From NCBI GenBank assembly GCA_014885115.2, contig WKLE02002685.1, positions 1 to 11,447 of the forward strand: a stretch of 11,447 nucleotides of DNA, read 5' to 3'. The DNA comes from Asterionellopsis glacialis (lineage: Eukaryota > Bacillariophyta > Plagiogrammaphyceae > Rhaphoneidales > Asterionellopsidaceae). Under the pieces are notes generated by a model. The model was not told where the DNA came from and did not search any database. It saw only the letters and a program-made list of their open reading frames with translations. Each line of letters starts with the position of its first letter. Position 1 is the first letter of the stretch. Positions 1-7,720 of the stretch are shown piece by piece. The position numbers and the translations under genes were made by a program.

Positions 1-577
1 CTTGTCGTATATCGCCTGGTTTCATCCCTATCAATGCTGATTCTACACCTTTCACCATTGACCCGGAACCAATGACTGTACGTGAATAATCTAGATCTTT
101 ATCAAATGCACCACCCTGTGGTCCCCCTTTAGCTTCGAAGGGTCTACCAAAGTAACCAATAGTATATCCAGACCAATCAAATACAACACGATCACCTGTA
201 CTTGCAGCTTCACCCTTTGGTCCATCCTTCACAATACGGTATGACCAACCCTCAGGTGTTTGTGTAAAATCTTCATATTGTTGTACAAATTTAGGTGCAA
301 AGATGGATTCTTCAGCAAAAGCTGATTTTGGTAATACCAAGGAGGAAGTAGCTGCAGCAACGCCCAATAATCCATTTGTCAAGTAGGATCGTCGACTTAC
401 AAAAGATACTTCTTTTACTTCCTTTTCTTTGTGATTACTAGCCGTGTCACACAATTCAAATCTATGTTTTTGATAATAATTACATTTTTCGTTGTTTGAA
501 GGCGACGTAAATGCAGCAGCTACTATTGCATTGAAACTAACCCATATAAAGACACAGATACGATTCAATATCATCAT
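1..577 (-). CDS. Thylakoid-lumen FKBP-type peptidyl-prolyl isomerase-like protein, C-terminus cut by window edge
   Basis: The frame is open from an ATG at 577 to the left edge: 192 codons and one base, with no stop. Seen: residues 1-22 are a hydrophobic signal peptide ending AAA, followed by Phe23 (FTS), which matches the diatom ASAF-type plastid site. A Ser/Asn/Lys-rich stretch comes next, then SRR (61-63), a hydrophobic run (about 68-82) and KSAFA (84-88), which fits a twin-arginine lumen signal cleaved after Ala88. The mature part has FKBP-like blocks: GDRVVFDWSGY (128-138), RPFEAK, and a VKGVESALIGMKPGD block near 175-189. Known of the family: FKBPs catalyse prolyl cis-trans isomerisation, but many lumenal members have lost active-site residues. 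Here the usual Trp of the VIxGW block is Val and the FD pair is FE, so activity is doubtful. The gene is divergent from a second lumenal FKBP. The ATG at 574 directly follows and could also serve as start. Confidence 0.88.
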   Translation of the reverse strand, partial: MMILNRICVFIWVSFNAIVAAAFTSPSNNEKCNYYQKHRFELCDTASNHKEKEVKEVSFVSRRSYLTNGLLGVAAATSSLVLPKSAFAEESIFAPKFVQQYEDFTQTPEGWSYRIVKDGPKGEAASTGDRVVFDWSGYTIGYFGRPFEAKGGPQGGAFDKDLDYSRTVIGSGSMVKGVESALIGMKPGDIRQ

Positions 578-805
578 CTTGGTTTTCTCTGGTCAAAATA
601 GTAATGCTGTAGAGACCCGCCCGTGTTCGTTGTTGGTGTCAACGCCAGGATATAAGATATGAATGAGGGATTTTTGTGCTACTGTTCGTTACACCTGCGG
701 TGTTCTATGCTGCTGTCAGCTATCAAAGCGTCGGGATATGATGTAATAATAATATGATGTATGATGTCGACATGTCAATGTACGCATTTCCTAGGAGGTT
801 TGAAG

Positions 806-822
806 GTCCTCTCTTAGAGGAC
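806..822. repeat. 17-nt inverted repeat (7-bp arms, 3-nt loop)
   Basis: The arms GTCCTCT and AGAGGAC are perfect complements around a CTT loop. It lies inside the FKBP divergent promoter region. A similar element with the same geometry lies at 5076-5092 in the other divergent promoter. It could be a binding site for a dimeric factor or a small RNA hairpin; the sequence alone does not decide. Confidence 0.5.
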
Positions 823-915
823 ATCATCTATGTTAGTCCTTCCTTGTGATTGGTTGTTTTATTCCCAAAAGTACTAGGTACAGACATTTCACACGAAATA
901 TTTAATACTGATCGC

Positions 916-921
916 TGACGT
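916..921 (+). promoter_or_regulatory. TGACGT, possible CRE/bZIP site
   Basis: The hexamer TGACGT is the core of cAMP/CO2-responsive elements bound by bZIP factors in diatom carbonic anhydrase promoters. Here it lies about 290 bp upstream of the plus-strand FKBP ATG and 340 bp upstream of the minus-strand one. A single hexamer can occur by chance, so this is only a candidate. Confidence 0.25.
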
Positions 922-1211
922 ACGCGAGGAATCCAAAAATCAATCAATCACTGTCTGTGCATGGAAATATGCGCAAGTGGATACATACAAAAATATCTTT
1001 CATGATGTGCTCATTGGTGCCACCTCCGGTACACTCATTGCATGTGTGGATTCGCTTTGAACGAAAGACAACGCAGCACATCAGTCTGGAAGCGAGATTC
1101 TTTGCAAAGAATCAACCCAAACATTTTCTGACACACGCCTGTGAAGGTTTGTGTAGTTCCGCACACACAACATCACGAGCTGATTTTTAAACGACAGAGA
1201 TTAACAACACA

Positions 1212-2144
1212 ATGAAAGTTACCATTCCTCTATTTTTTGTTTGTTATTGTTCTACTGCATCTGCTTGGACTTCATCAATACCTACTACTTCTTCATCAAC
1301 GTCTTTGCTTAGAAAGCAATCTCCGGTATGTTTACATGCAACGAAACACAATGATGACATATCATCATTAACAACAACACGACGTAACTTTTTTGCTGCA
1401 GTTGCAGTAGGTAGTACCATACTTGTACCTAATGGAGCTAATGCATTAGTGAAGGGGAATGCACCACCACCAAAGGCTAAAGCTATGGGTGATAAGCCCA
1501 AGTGTACGAATGTAGAAGAGTGCCAAGCCATGGCTGAAAAGAAGGCACAAGAAGAACGCGAAGAAGAAGAAAAGAATATGGTCCCACCTGAAGTTACAAA
1601 GAGTGGAGTCAAGTACCGTGATATGGAAGTTGGTACATCTGACACTGTCGTAAAGGATGGTGATGAGGTAACGATTTATTACAAGGTATTGAAATTAGGC
1701 AAACGCAGTTTTGATGGATTAAGTGGTGAAGGAACAGTTGTTTTTTCAAGAGGGTACGGATTAGAAGATGATGAAAAAACGGCAGGTGAAAAGGCATTCG
1801 TCACGACCGTTGGGTCGCCACAAAACATTATGGCATTGAATGATGCTCTTGTAGGGATGAAAGTAGGCACCTTGCGTCGTTTTAGTATTTTACCTCAACA
1901 AGGGTGGGAAAAGGCAACTAGAACATGTGACGGTGGTCCTGGTGGATCAGGTGCTGGTGGTGAATTAAAGACAGATTATGTAGTTGTACCGACAGCTACA
2001 ATGGTGGCTACGGAAGAATGCTTTGATAAAACAAAATTACCATTCCCCACTACATATGCACAACAAAGACGCATGGCACAACGATTTGATCAATCGCTCA
2101 TTATGGAAGTTCAAGTCATTAAAACGGGACCAAGTCCTTTTTAA
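1212..2144 (+). CDS. Thylakoid-lumen FKBP-like protein with acidic coiled segment
   Basis: A 310-residue protein. Seen: a signal peptide at 1-18 ending ASA, with Trp19 at the +1 site (Trp is a tolerated replacement of Phe in the diatom ASAF motif). A Ser/Thr-rich transit-like stretch follows, then TTRRNFF (54-61) with Arg57-Arg58, a hydrophobic run (61-73) and ANA (76-78): a twin-arginine lumen signal. The mature part begins with a Pro/Lys linker, two close cysteines (98, 104) and a Glu/Lys helix (105-122), then an FKBP fold from about 131 to 305. Recognisable FKBP blocks are GDEVTIYYKV (150-159), SFDG (166-169) and ALVGMKVGTLRRFSI (212-226). Phe167-Asp168 match the catalytic FD pair, but the usual Trp of the VIxGW block is replaced in NDALVG. 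Cys239 and Cys270 could form a disulfide. Likely role: folding or assembly factor in the lumen. Isomerase activity is uncertain. Confidence 0.88.
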   Translation: MKVTIPLFFVCYCSTASAWTSSIPTTSSSTSLLRKQSPVCLHATKHNDDISSLTTTRRNFFAAVAVGSTILVPNGANALVKGNAPPPKAKAMGDKPKCTNVEECQAMAEKKAQEEREEEEKNMVPPEVTKSGVKYRDMEVGTSDTVVKDGDEVTIYYKVLKLGKRSFDGLSGEGTVVFSRGYGLEDDEKTAGEKAFVTTVGSPQNIMALNDALVGMKVGTLRRFSILPQQGWEKATRTCDGGPGGSGAGGELKTDYVVVPTATMVATEECFDKTKLPFPTTYAQQRRMAQRFDQSLIMEVQVIKTGPSPF

Positions 2145-2686
2145 AAATATTAGAAAGAACATGAGATGATTATACATTCTGTAATTTTCAATGTAAACGT
2201 AACTGTACCTCTACAGCAGATGTTTCACAATCAATCCTACTGAACCCCCGCCCCCGTTCATTGTTAATTTATGTTAGTATAAATACTGTGAAACTGCACC
2301 CTTGTTATAGTACAACACGACTGTTCAACACAGCAACAAAATTGTTAGCGATTTTCGTTCGTGCCTTGATGATTCTCGATTCGTCAAGTCTACACCAAAT
2401 GTTAACGAATGGAAGCAATGGAAAGAACACTTTTGAAATAAAGCTTTGGACTGCGGGGATCAATATCTCAGCGCAAAGACACCCATAGAATAAAATAATT
2501 AAAAGGCATATGTTGTAATGTTGCCACTTACTTGTGTACATTATGAATTGAAAATAGTGATAGCTCCTTATTCTTCACATGTACAGAGCTCTAGTGCATT
2601 TCCACACAACTCACAGTGGCTTTCCTTCGTTATTGGTGTTGTTTTCTGTGTTTCAATATATTTTGTTTATTTTAATACTATTAAAG
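2145..2686. other. Convergent intergenic region, 3' UTRs
   Basis: This 542-bp stretch lies between the stop codons of the plus-strand FKBP and the minus-strand carrier. It is AT-rich and should contain both 3' UTRs. On the minus strand an AATAAA hexamer (complement of 2666-2671) lies about 15 bases after the carrier stop and is a plausible poly(A) signal. The open frames here (2261-2488, 2305-2541, 2518-2718) are short, unlike any known protein, and overlap each other on both strands. No gene is supported. Confidence 0.5.
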
Positions 2687-4216
2687 CTATTTATTGGATG
2701 ACTTTTTCTTCGTCTTGACGTTATTATTTTTTGGATGATTATATTCTTCCACACGCAGAACACGTCGAAAGAATTCATAAAAGACAAAGAAACATCCATT
2801 GGCAGGTATTTTATGTAATAATCTTGGTATACTACCACGTAAAAATGCCATTGGACCACCTTCCTCCAAGGTCATGGCAAAGCATGTACCTATATTACCA
2901 TTGTATAATTGTGGATCAGTTTGTATCCTTGTTTTAATCACATCTAATGGATTTGTCACATACGATCCAATCCCACCTGCTGTAGCACCTACTGCCATAT
3001 CTTTCCATACTGTCGTTTTGGCTGTAGTAGTAGAAGCACCAGTAGAAGCATTACTACTCCCTGTACTTTGTTGCTGTGAACGAATAAAGGTATCACGTAA
3101 ATATTCATACGATAATAATGTTACCATGGCATAAGGAATGTCACGTAACATTTGGATCGATACACCTCCCATGGGAAAAAATGCTCTCCATCCTTCTGTA
3201 CGTGCCATTTGTGTCAAGGCTTCCATAGTCGATGCATATTGTCCTGTTTGTAATTTTTGTTTCACAACTTCATAGGGGACACGTGAAAAACTAGCAACTG
3301 TATTCCCTATAGCAGCGGACGTGGCAATCGTTAATGTTCGTATAAGTGCTGCATTATGTTGTCCCTTCGTATCATCCGTACTAGAAGCTAATAATCTTTC
3401 AAATGTAGGTTGTAATGTACGTTTACAATAGGAATATACACCAAAATATTGTCCAACACTTGGCATGGAACCTACTACAGCTACTCCTAAACCAGCCTAT
3501 AGTATTGTGTGAGGACAAGAAAATTGAACACATGATTCTATAATCAGTAAGAATCAATCCTAACATGGCATGGCAATGTATAAATCAAACAATCTTGCCA
3601 AAATATTCAACATTTTTTCGAAACACACACACAAACTTACGTATAATTCCATAAACCCTTTAGGACGTTCCATAATGAGACTCGCTGCTTTCCAAAATCC
3701 TAAACTGGTACTTGTTGCTGCGCTTGTCGATATATAATTTTGTTGCATTGTTTTAATTGTATCAAATGGTGCCAATATAGCTTTCGATACGCCTGCTGCC
3801 ATGGCAGATGCTAAACTATTTTTGATTCCTTCCAACATGGCTCCATTGTCTTTGGTATTATTGTCATTGTTATCTTCATCATTACCACCACCACGCATTT
3901 GCTTTAAATTTTCTACTTCTTTCCCTAGAATGATAGACAATGATTCTTCTTCTTGTGATGTATCATTACTATTCATACAATTCATTGTTCGTGTGGATGA
4001 ACCAACGTGATGATATTTTTGACGCTGACATCTCATTGGTGCTGTTGTCGACGATGATGACGATGATGATGGAGTAGATGAAACAACTGCAGCAGCCTCG
4101 ACCGATGATAATGTTGTAAATGACAAAATGACCAAACTCCACAACAAGAACAACAAGGATGATGGAGTCATGATACGAATCATCCTACTAGAACGTTCTT
4201 GTTTTGACTTGGTCAT
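2687..4216 (-). CDS. Mitochondrial-carrier-family protein, S-adenosylmethionine carrier-like, two exons
   Basis: Exon 1 is 4216-3641 (192 codons) and exon 2 is 3496-2687, joined in phase 0 to give 461 residues. The join reads FMELY-AGLGVAVVGS, which restores carrier homology across the intron. Seen: three carrier repeats with signatures PFDTIKT (150-156), SRVPYEVVKQ (263-272) and NPLDVIKTR (374-382), plus LRDIP (309-313). Known: RVPxEVVKQ in repeat 2 and RDIP are typical of SAM carriers (SLC25A26/Pet8/plant SAMC), which exchange SAM for S-adenosylhomocysteine across the inner mitochondrial or plastid envelope membrane. Odd: the carrier core is preceded by about 130 extra residues. These hold a hydrophobic signal-like segment (19-43), a Ser run (49-58), LKQMRGG (104-110) and an Asn/Asp-rich spacer. 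A Ser/Thr/Ala insert (332-352) separates repeats 2 and 3. Met12 or Met16 could be the true start. Substrate assignment is inferred from motifs only. Confidence 0.85.
3497..3640 (-). other. Spliceosomal intron of the carrier gene (144 nt)
   Basis: On the minus strand the donor is C|GTAAGT just inside 3640 and the acceptor is TATAG|G ending at 3497. Without removal, the frame stops shortly after the donor. With removal, both flanking exons stay in frame and rebuild a conserved carrier segment (LYAGLG). Phase 0. This is the only well-supported intron in the window. Confidence 0.88.
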
Positions 4217-4961
4217 TTGTTGAGTCTACGTGAGTTTGTGATATCGATTACTTAATGTATTCACTCTTTCCTTTGCCTTGTAGTTTTTAGTTTGAATATT
4301 ACACAACTTTATAATATGTTGTGAAATAACGATCGCTGCTCTATGTTTTTTGGAAAGGAAAGTGGAAGAAACAAAGGAAGGAAGAAAGAAAGAAGAGAAA
4401 TACTTTTTCCTTTCCTTGGTGTGCGGAGTCAGAAACAGTTTATTTCTTTGTGTCTGTGCAGTGAGAGAGTATCTTGAATCTTGAACATTATTTTTTGAAA
4501 AAAGGGACGGGTTATGGGGAAACGTGATTTGTGTGACAGAGAGACAGATCTTGTTGGCCAAAAAATAATTAATGTGAGCGGCTGCTGTGAAAGATGTGTG
4601 ATGTGTTTGTTTGAAAGAGGGCACGTGGAGGTGTCATGATGATCGACCTACAGACACTTTATAGCACTTCCGAACGTTTTATATCTTGTCACAAATCATC
4701 CTGGCTACTGACTGACTGAAGAATGTCTCGTACTACAGTCCTACTTACCAGAGCACCCGTACGCTCAGCTAGGACGACCCATCGAACCTTGGGACTCCTT
4801 TAGGATACAGAGACAGCACAGGAGCGACAGATCTTACACATCATCATCAAAGATTGCAGATTCGACGGACAACGGTTGTGCAGCCGCGCTGTGCTCACCC
4901 ATTGTTGTATAAAATAGGACCCAATCCTAGGTATCTGGGACCTACCGGTACGGTAGAGTTG

Positions 4962-4991
4962 GACTAGACTCTCTAGACTAGACTAGACTAG
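4962..4991. repeat. CTAGA pentamer tandem run
   Basis: Positions 4973-4991 hold 3.8 exact copies of CTAGA. An offset GACTAGACT at 4962-4970 precedes them. A short microsatellite in the divergent promoter; no function can be assigned. Confidence 0.7.
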
Positions 4992-5075
4992 TTGATGGCT
5001 CCCTGTGGATAGACTTTGTTACTGTCTGTCACCAAAGCGAGAGAGAAAATCTGCCACGAGGAAGAGAATTACAAG

Positions 5076-5092
5076 ACTCTCTACTAGAGAGT
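5076..5092. repeat. 17-nt inverted repeat (7-bp arms, 3-nt loop)
   Basis: The arms ACTCTCT and AGAGAGT are perfect complements around ACT, about 150 bp upstream of the TPR-protein ATG. Same geometry and similar CTCT/AGAG arms as the element at 806-822. Confidence 0.5.
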
Positions 5093-5239
5093 AATCAAGA
5101 AGGACCAAAACTACGAGTAACAGAGACAAGACGACTTTTAGAGACAAGAGAAAAAAAAGTGGGGGGTATCAATCTGCTGTTTTCTCATTACAGTATCATC
5201 ATTACATCATCATAATATATAACATTGACATTTTGCAAC

Positions 5240-7408
5240 ATGCACAAAATGATGTCATTACGGCAACAGCAACAACAAGAACGGCAGCAGCAATCACAGG
5301 AACAACGGCGGAGGAAATCACATTCTAAATCCTGTTCGTATCCGTTCACCTTGTTGCTGGTTATTGCGAGTTTATCATCCTCTTCAGTCTTTTTTGTAAA
5401 TGGTTTCAATAATAATAATAACAACAATAATAATAGATTCACAATGACGACTAGTCCTACATTTCTGACATCATCATCATCATCAAGACGGATGAGCAAC
5501 AACAATGACAACAACATAAAGAACTATTTAAAATTACGCGGGGGTGATATCAACAGCAACAATGGGAATCCTGAGAGTGATGAAAGTGAAAATCAAGATA
5601 CGGTTGTCAAAGAAGAAGAAGGTACACACCAAGACGACGACATTAAAGAAAAGCAAGTCGATAAGGAAACTATTGAAATTGAAACTACTATTGTAGAAAC
5701 TAATAATGCTAATTCTGAGAATGTTGAGGATGATGAGTCAACAACAAGGACAACAGAGAAAGACCAAAGCAACAAATCTAACGATGATGATAATGACGAA
5801 AACTATGACACAGCTGCAGAAGAAGAAGACGAAGAAGACGTAACAGCAAAGTCAACAGTAATAGAAGAAGACGAAGCAGATGATGCAGACTACGATACAG
5901 CAGTCGAAGAAGAAGAAGGCGATAAGAATGGTGATGATACAATATTAGCAAAAGGAGAAGAAGACGAACAGTATGATACAGCTTTGGAAGACGAAGAAAA
6001 TGTGAATGAGGAGGATAATGATGATGAATCGGTCATTGAACACGAAGAAGGTATTGCTGATGATGAAGAAGAAAATGAGGATGGTAGTATTCTTAATGAT
6101 GATAATGGTGATGACGGTAGTGTGTATGAAGATCCTAAAGAATATGCATCCCAATTACGATTGCAAGGTAAAGAATTACACGATGAAGGAAAATGGGATG
6201 ATGCAGCACAAACATTTTATAAAGCATCACAATTGTTGGAATCTATAACTACAACTGGTGATAATGATATTACTACTACGACTACAATGATGGATGAAGC
6301 TGCTACATGTCGATTACATGAAGCTCTATGTCGTTTAAAACAAGAAGAATATCAATTATGTATTGATGCATGTACAGATGTAATTACAGGAGGAGATAAT
6401 AAAAAGAACAATAGTCCAATATCAGGAGCTATACAAGCACGTGCACATCACCGAAGAGCAAAGGCTAAATTGGGTTTACAAGATTTTGACGGTGCATTAG
6501 AAGATGCACGTAACGCAGCATTTCTAGGTGATCGTAAAGCTGTAGCACTTTATGGACGTTTGATGAGAGAACAATCTGGAGCATTGTCATCATCGGATGA
6601 TGAGGATGCTGTGGATCAAGGCAGTAAATCACCCATGGAAGATTTATTTCAAGGTATTAATCCGTTTATGGAAAATCATAATCATGGTGTTGGTGGTCCT
6701 TCTTCACCCAGTTCATCCTCTGCTGCATTGATGGAATCATTGTTGAATAAAAGTAATCCAATGTCTTCTTCGTCGTCATCATCATCATCCCCATTAGGAG
6801 GACTTGGTGATATGGCATCCTTGATGGGTGGTTTAGGTGGTTTAGGAGGTTTGGGTGGTCTTATGGGTGCTGGAGGAAAGAATGGTGGTGGTGGTGGTGG
6901 TGGTAGCCTTGCTAAATCTGTATTATCATCTTTAGCAAAACGATTAGAAGACCAATCTACACAAGATATGATATGTCGGTTTATGAAAAATGCAGAATCC
7001 TCTCAAGTACAACAATTGGCATCTACAGCTGGTATACCGCTGTCAGATAATCAAGCATCCAAACTTGTCAACTTTGCACATGGGATAACACCGAAGGGTA
7101 TACAACGGACCGTCAAAACATCCAAACGCGTATGGTATGGTGTTACGATTACAAGAAAAACATTGGCTGTCATTCAGAAATATAAACACATTATTGTATT
7201 GGTCGTTTTATTGGGATGGATACAAAGTGCATTGATGAAACCATTACCATTACCTAAACATTTAAGACGTGCAGCTCGGAAGGGTGCTACTGCTGCTGCT
7301 GCTGCTACGGCTACGGCTGCACTTACAGCTGCAACAACGACAACATCCACAGCTACACCATCCTCTACAACAGTACAAGAAACAAATCAGCAAGAAAATA
7401 CGAACTAA
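5240..7408 (+). CDS. Signal-peptide-bearing TPR membrane protein with acidic repeat region
   Basis: A 722-residue protein; the start is the first ATG of the frame (5249 and 5252 are alternatives). Domains in order: Gln/Arg-rich N-terminus (1-30); hydrophobic signal-like segment (about 36-55) ending VNG-F, an ASAF-like site; a poly-Asn tract; a Ser/Thr/Arg stretch; LKLRGG (97-102); an acidic region (107-300) with three YDTA units; three TPR-like repeats (about 302-335, 351-383, 400-441, the last with HHRRAKAKLGLQDFDGA); a Ser/Gly/Met-rich linker (450-556); a conserved-looking helical block (556-640); one membrane span (about 650-666); a basic LRRAARK (675-681); and an Ala/Thr-rich tail. Known: TPR domains dock chaperones or preproteins, and some organelle-surface TPR proteins (OEP61 type) also combine TPRs with a C-terminal span. 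Inferred: plastid or secretory-route co-chaperone or import factor. I recognise no orthologue. Divergent from the carrier gene. Confidence 0.82.
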   Translation: MHKMMSLRQQQQQERQQQSQEQRRRKSHSKSCSYPFTLLLVIASLSSSSVFFVNGFNNNNNNNNNRFTMTTSPTFLTSSSSSRRMSNNNDNNIKNYLKLRGGDINSNNGNPESDESENQDTVVKEEEGTHQDDDIKEKQVDKETIEIETTIVETNNANSENVEDDESTTRTTEKDQSNKSNDDDNDENYDTAAEEEDEEDVTAKSTVIEEDEADDADYDTAVEEEEGDKNGDDTILAKGEEDEQYDTALEDEENVNEEDNDDESVIEHEEGIADDEEENEDGSILNDDNGDDGSVYEDPKEYASQLRLQGKELHDEGKWDDAAQTFYKASQLLESITTTGDNDITTTTTMMDEAATCRLHEALCRLKQEEYQLCIDACTDVITGGDNKKNNSPISGAIQARAHHRRAKAKLGLQDFDGALEDARNAAFLGDRKAVALYGRLMREQSGALSSSDDEDAVDQGSKSPMEDLFQGINPFMENHNHGVGGPSSPSSSSAALMESLLNKSNPMSSSSSSSSSPLGGLGDMASLMGGLGGLGGLGGLMGAGGKNGGGGGGGSLAKSVLSSLAKRLEDQSTQDMICRFMKNAESSQVQQLASTAGIPLSDNQASKLVNFAHGITPKGIQRTVKTSKRVWYGVTITRKTLAVIQKYKHIIVLVVLLGWIQSALMKPLPLPKHLRRAARKGATAAAAATATAALTAATTTTSTATPSSTTVQETNQQENTN
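5407..5437 (+). repeat. AAT/AAC trinucleotide microsatellite encoding poly-Asn
   Basis: A run of AAT and AAC codons encodes nine consecutive Asn right after the predicted signal-peptide end of the TPR protein. Similar trinucleotide runs occur later in the same gene: TCA at about 5468-5485, TCG/TCA at about 6768-6790, GGT at about 6884-6904 and GCT at about 7289-7306. Replication slippage has probably shaped the linkers of this protein. Confidence 0.7.
5795..6000 (+). repeat. Three imperfect acidic YDTA repeats inside the TPR gene
   Basis: YDTAAEEE, YDTAVEEE and YDTALEDE begin at nucleotides 5804, 5891 and 5972 (residues 189, 218, 245), so the period is 29 then 27 residues. Glu/Asp-rich sequence fills the spaces. 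The YDTA codons are TAT/TAC GAC/GAT ACA GCT/GCA, so the units are similar but not identical at DNA level, which suggests older duplications. Confidence 0.75.
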
Positions 7409-7720
7409 CTTAAGAATAAAATAAATGCAAACAGAATCTAAAATAACCCATCAAGATATTGGTAGATAATATTATTAATAATGCTTTACAGTTGACAGGT
7501 TCTCTTTAATGCTGGTTTCTCTAGGACCAGCGGCTACGGTAGTCCTAACTCGTAGGTGTACGATTGTCAGTAAATAATAGATAACGTAGAAAAAGCATAG
7601 GTGAGACAGATAACAAATGAGAGCGAGTAGAGTAGACTTTCTCAATCAGGTCTGTAGGGCCTTCCAAACAGTACCGGTGGAGATCTATCCTCTCTATTGT
7701 ATTTAGAAACCCAGACAGCA
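7409..7720. other. Intergenic region between TPR gene and transposon accessory ORF
   Basis: 312 bp. The first part is the 3' UTR of the TPR gene. The left end of the Harbinger element should lie somewhere here, but I found no inverted repeat shared with the region right of 10190 and no clear target-site duplication. A weak 5-bp inverted pair, AGGAC...GTCCT (about 7523-7545), is visible. The minus-strand open frame at 7545-7766 resembles nothing. Confidence 0.45.
7415..7425 (+). terminator. Overlapping AATAAA poly(A) signals of the TPR gene
   Basis: Two AATAAA hexamers overlap by one base (7415-7420 and 7420-7425), six bases after the TAA stop of the TPR gene. This is close to the stop for a poly(A) signal, so the 3' UTR would be very short. 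Confidence 0.4.

Larger units (their letters stand above)
578..1211. promoter_or_regulatory. Shared divergent promoter region of the two FKBP genes
   Basis: These 634 bp separate the start codons of two divergently transcribed lumenal FKBP genes and must hold both promoters and 5' UTRs. I see no conserved TATA box at a convincing distance for either gene. Short palindromes lie at 765-776 (TGTCGACATGTC, two overlapping palindromes) and 806-822. A TGACGT core sits at 916-921. A small open frame at 957-1190 begins with GTG and resembles nothing, so it is not called. Confidence 0.55.
4217..5239. promoter_or_regulatory. Divergent promoter region between carrier and TPR genes
   Basis: About 1 kb with no convincing gene. 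The minus-strand open frame at 4226-4624 starts with GTG and is low in complexity; it is more likely carrier 5' UTR. The part near the carrier is purine/pyrimidine-skewed (4340-4400). The middle holds repeated TCCTA/TAGGA-type words (4737-4806), a TACCGGTA palindrome (4943-4950), a CTAGA tandem run (4962-4991) and a 17-nt inverted repeat (5076-5092). A purine tract (about 5143-5167) lies shortly before the TPR start. Confidence 0.5.

Noticed and set aside
957..1190. 77-codon plus-strand frame before the second FKBP
   Set aside because: GTG start, no recognisable features, located in the divergent promoter region.
1244..1645. 133-codon minus-strand frame opposite the FKBP
   Set aside because: Mirror image of a well-supported coding region with a low-complexity product.
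2261..2541. Small open frames on both strands between FKBP and carrier
   Set aside because: Overlapping short frames in AT-rich 3' UTR sequence without protein-like features.
4226..4624. 132-codon minus-strand open frame just upstream of the carrier ATG
   Set aside because: It starts with GTG, is low in complexity, resembles no protein and lies where the carrier 5' UTR and promoter should be.
5188..5517. 109-codon minus-strand frame rich in Leu and Cys
   Set aside because: Antisense product of CAG/AAT/TCA trinucleotide runs in the TPR gene.
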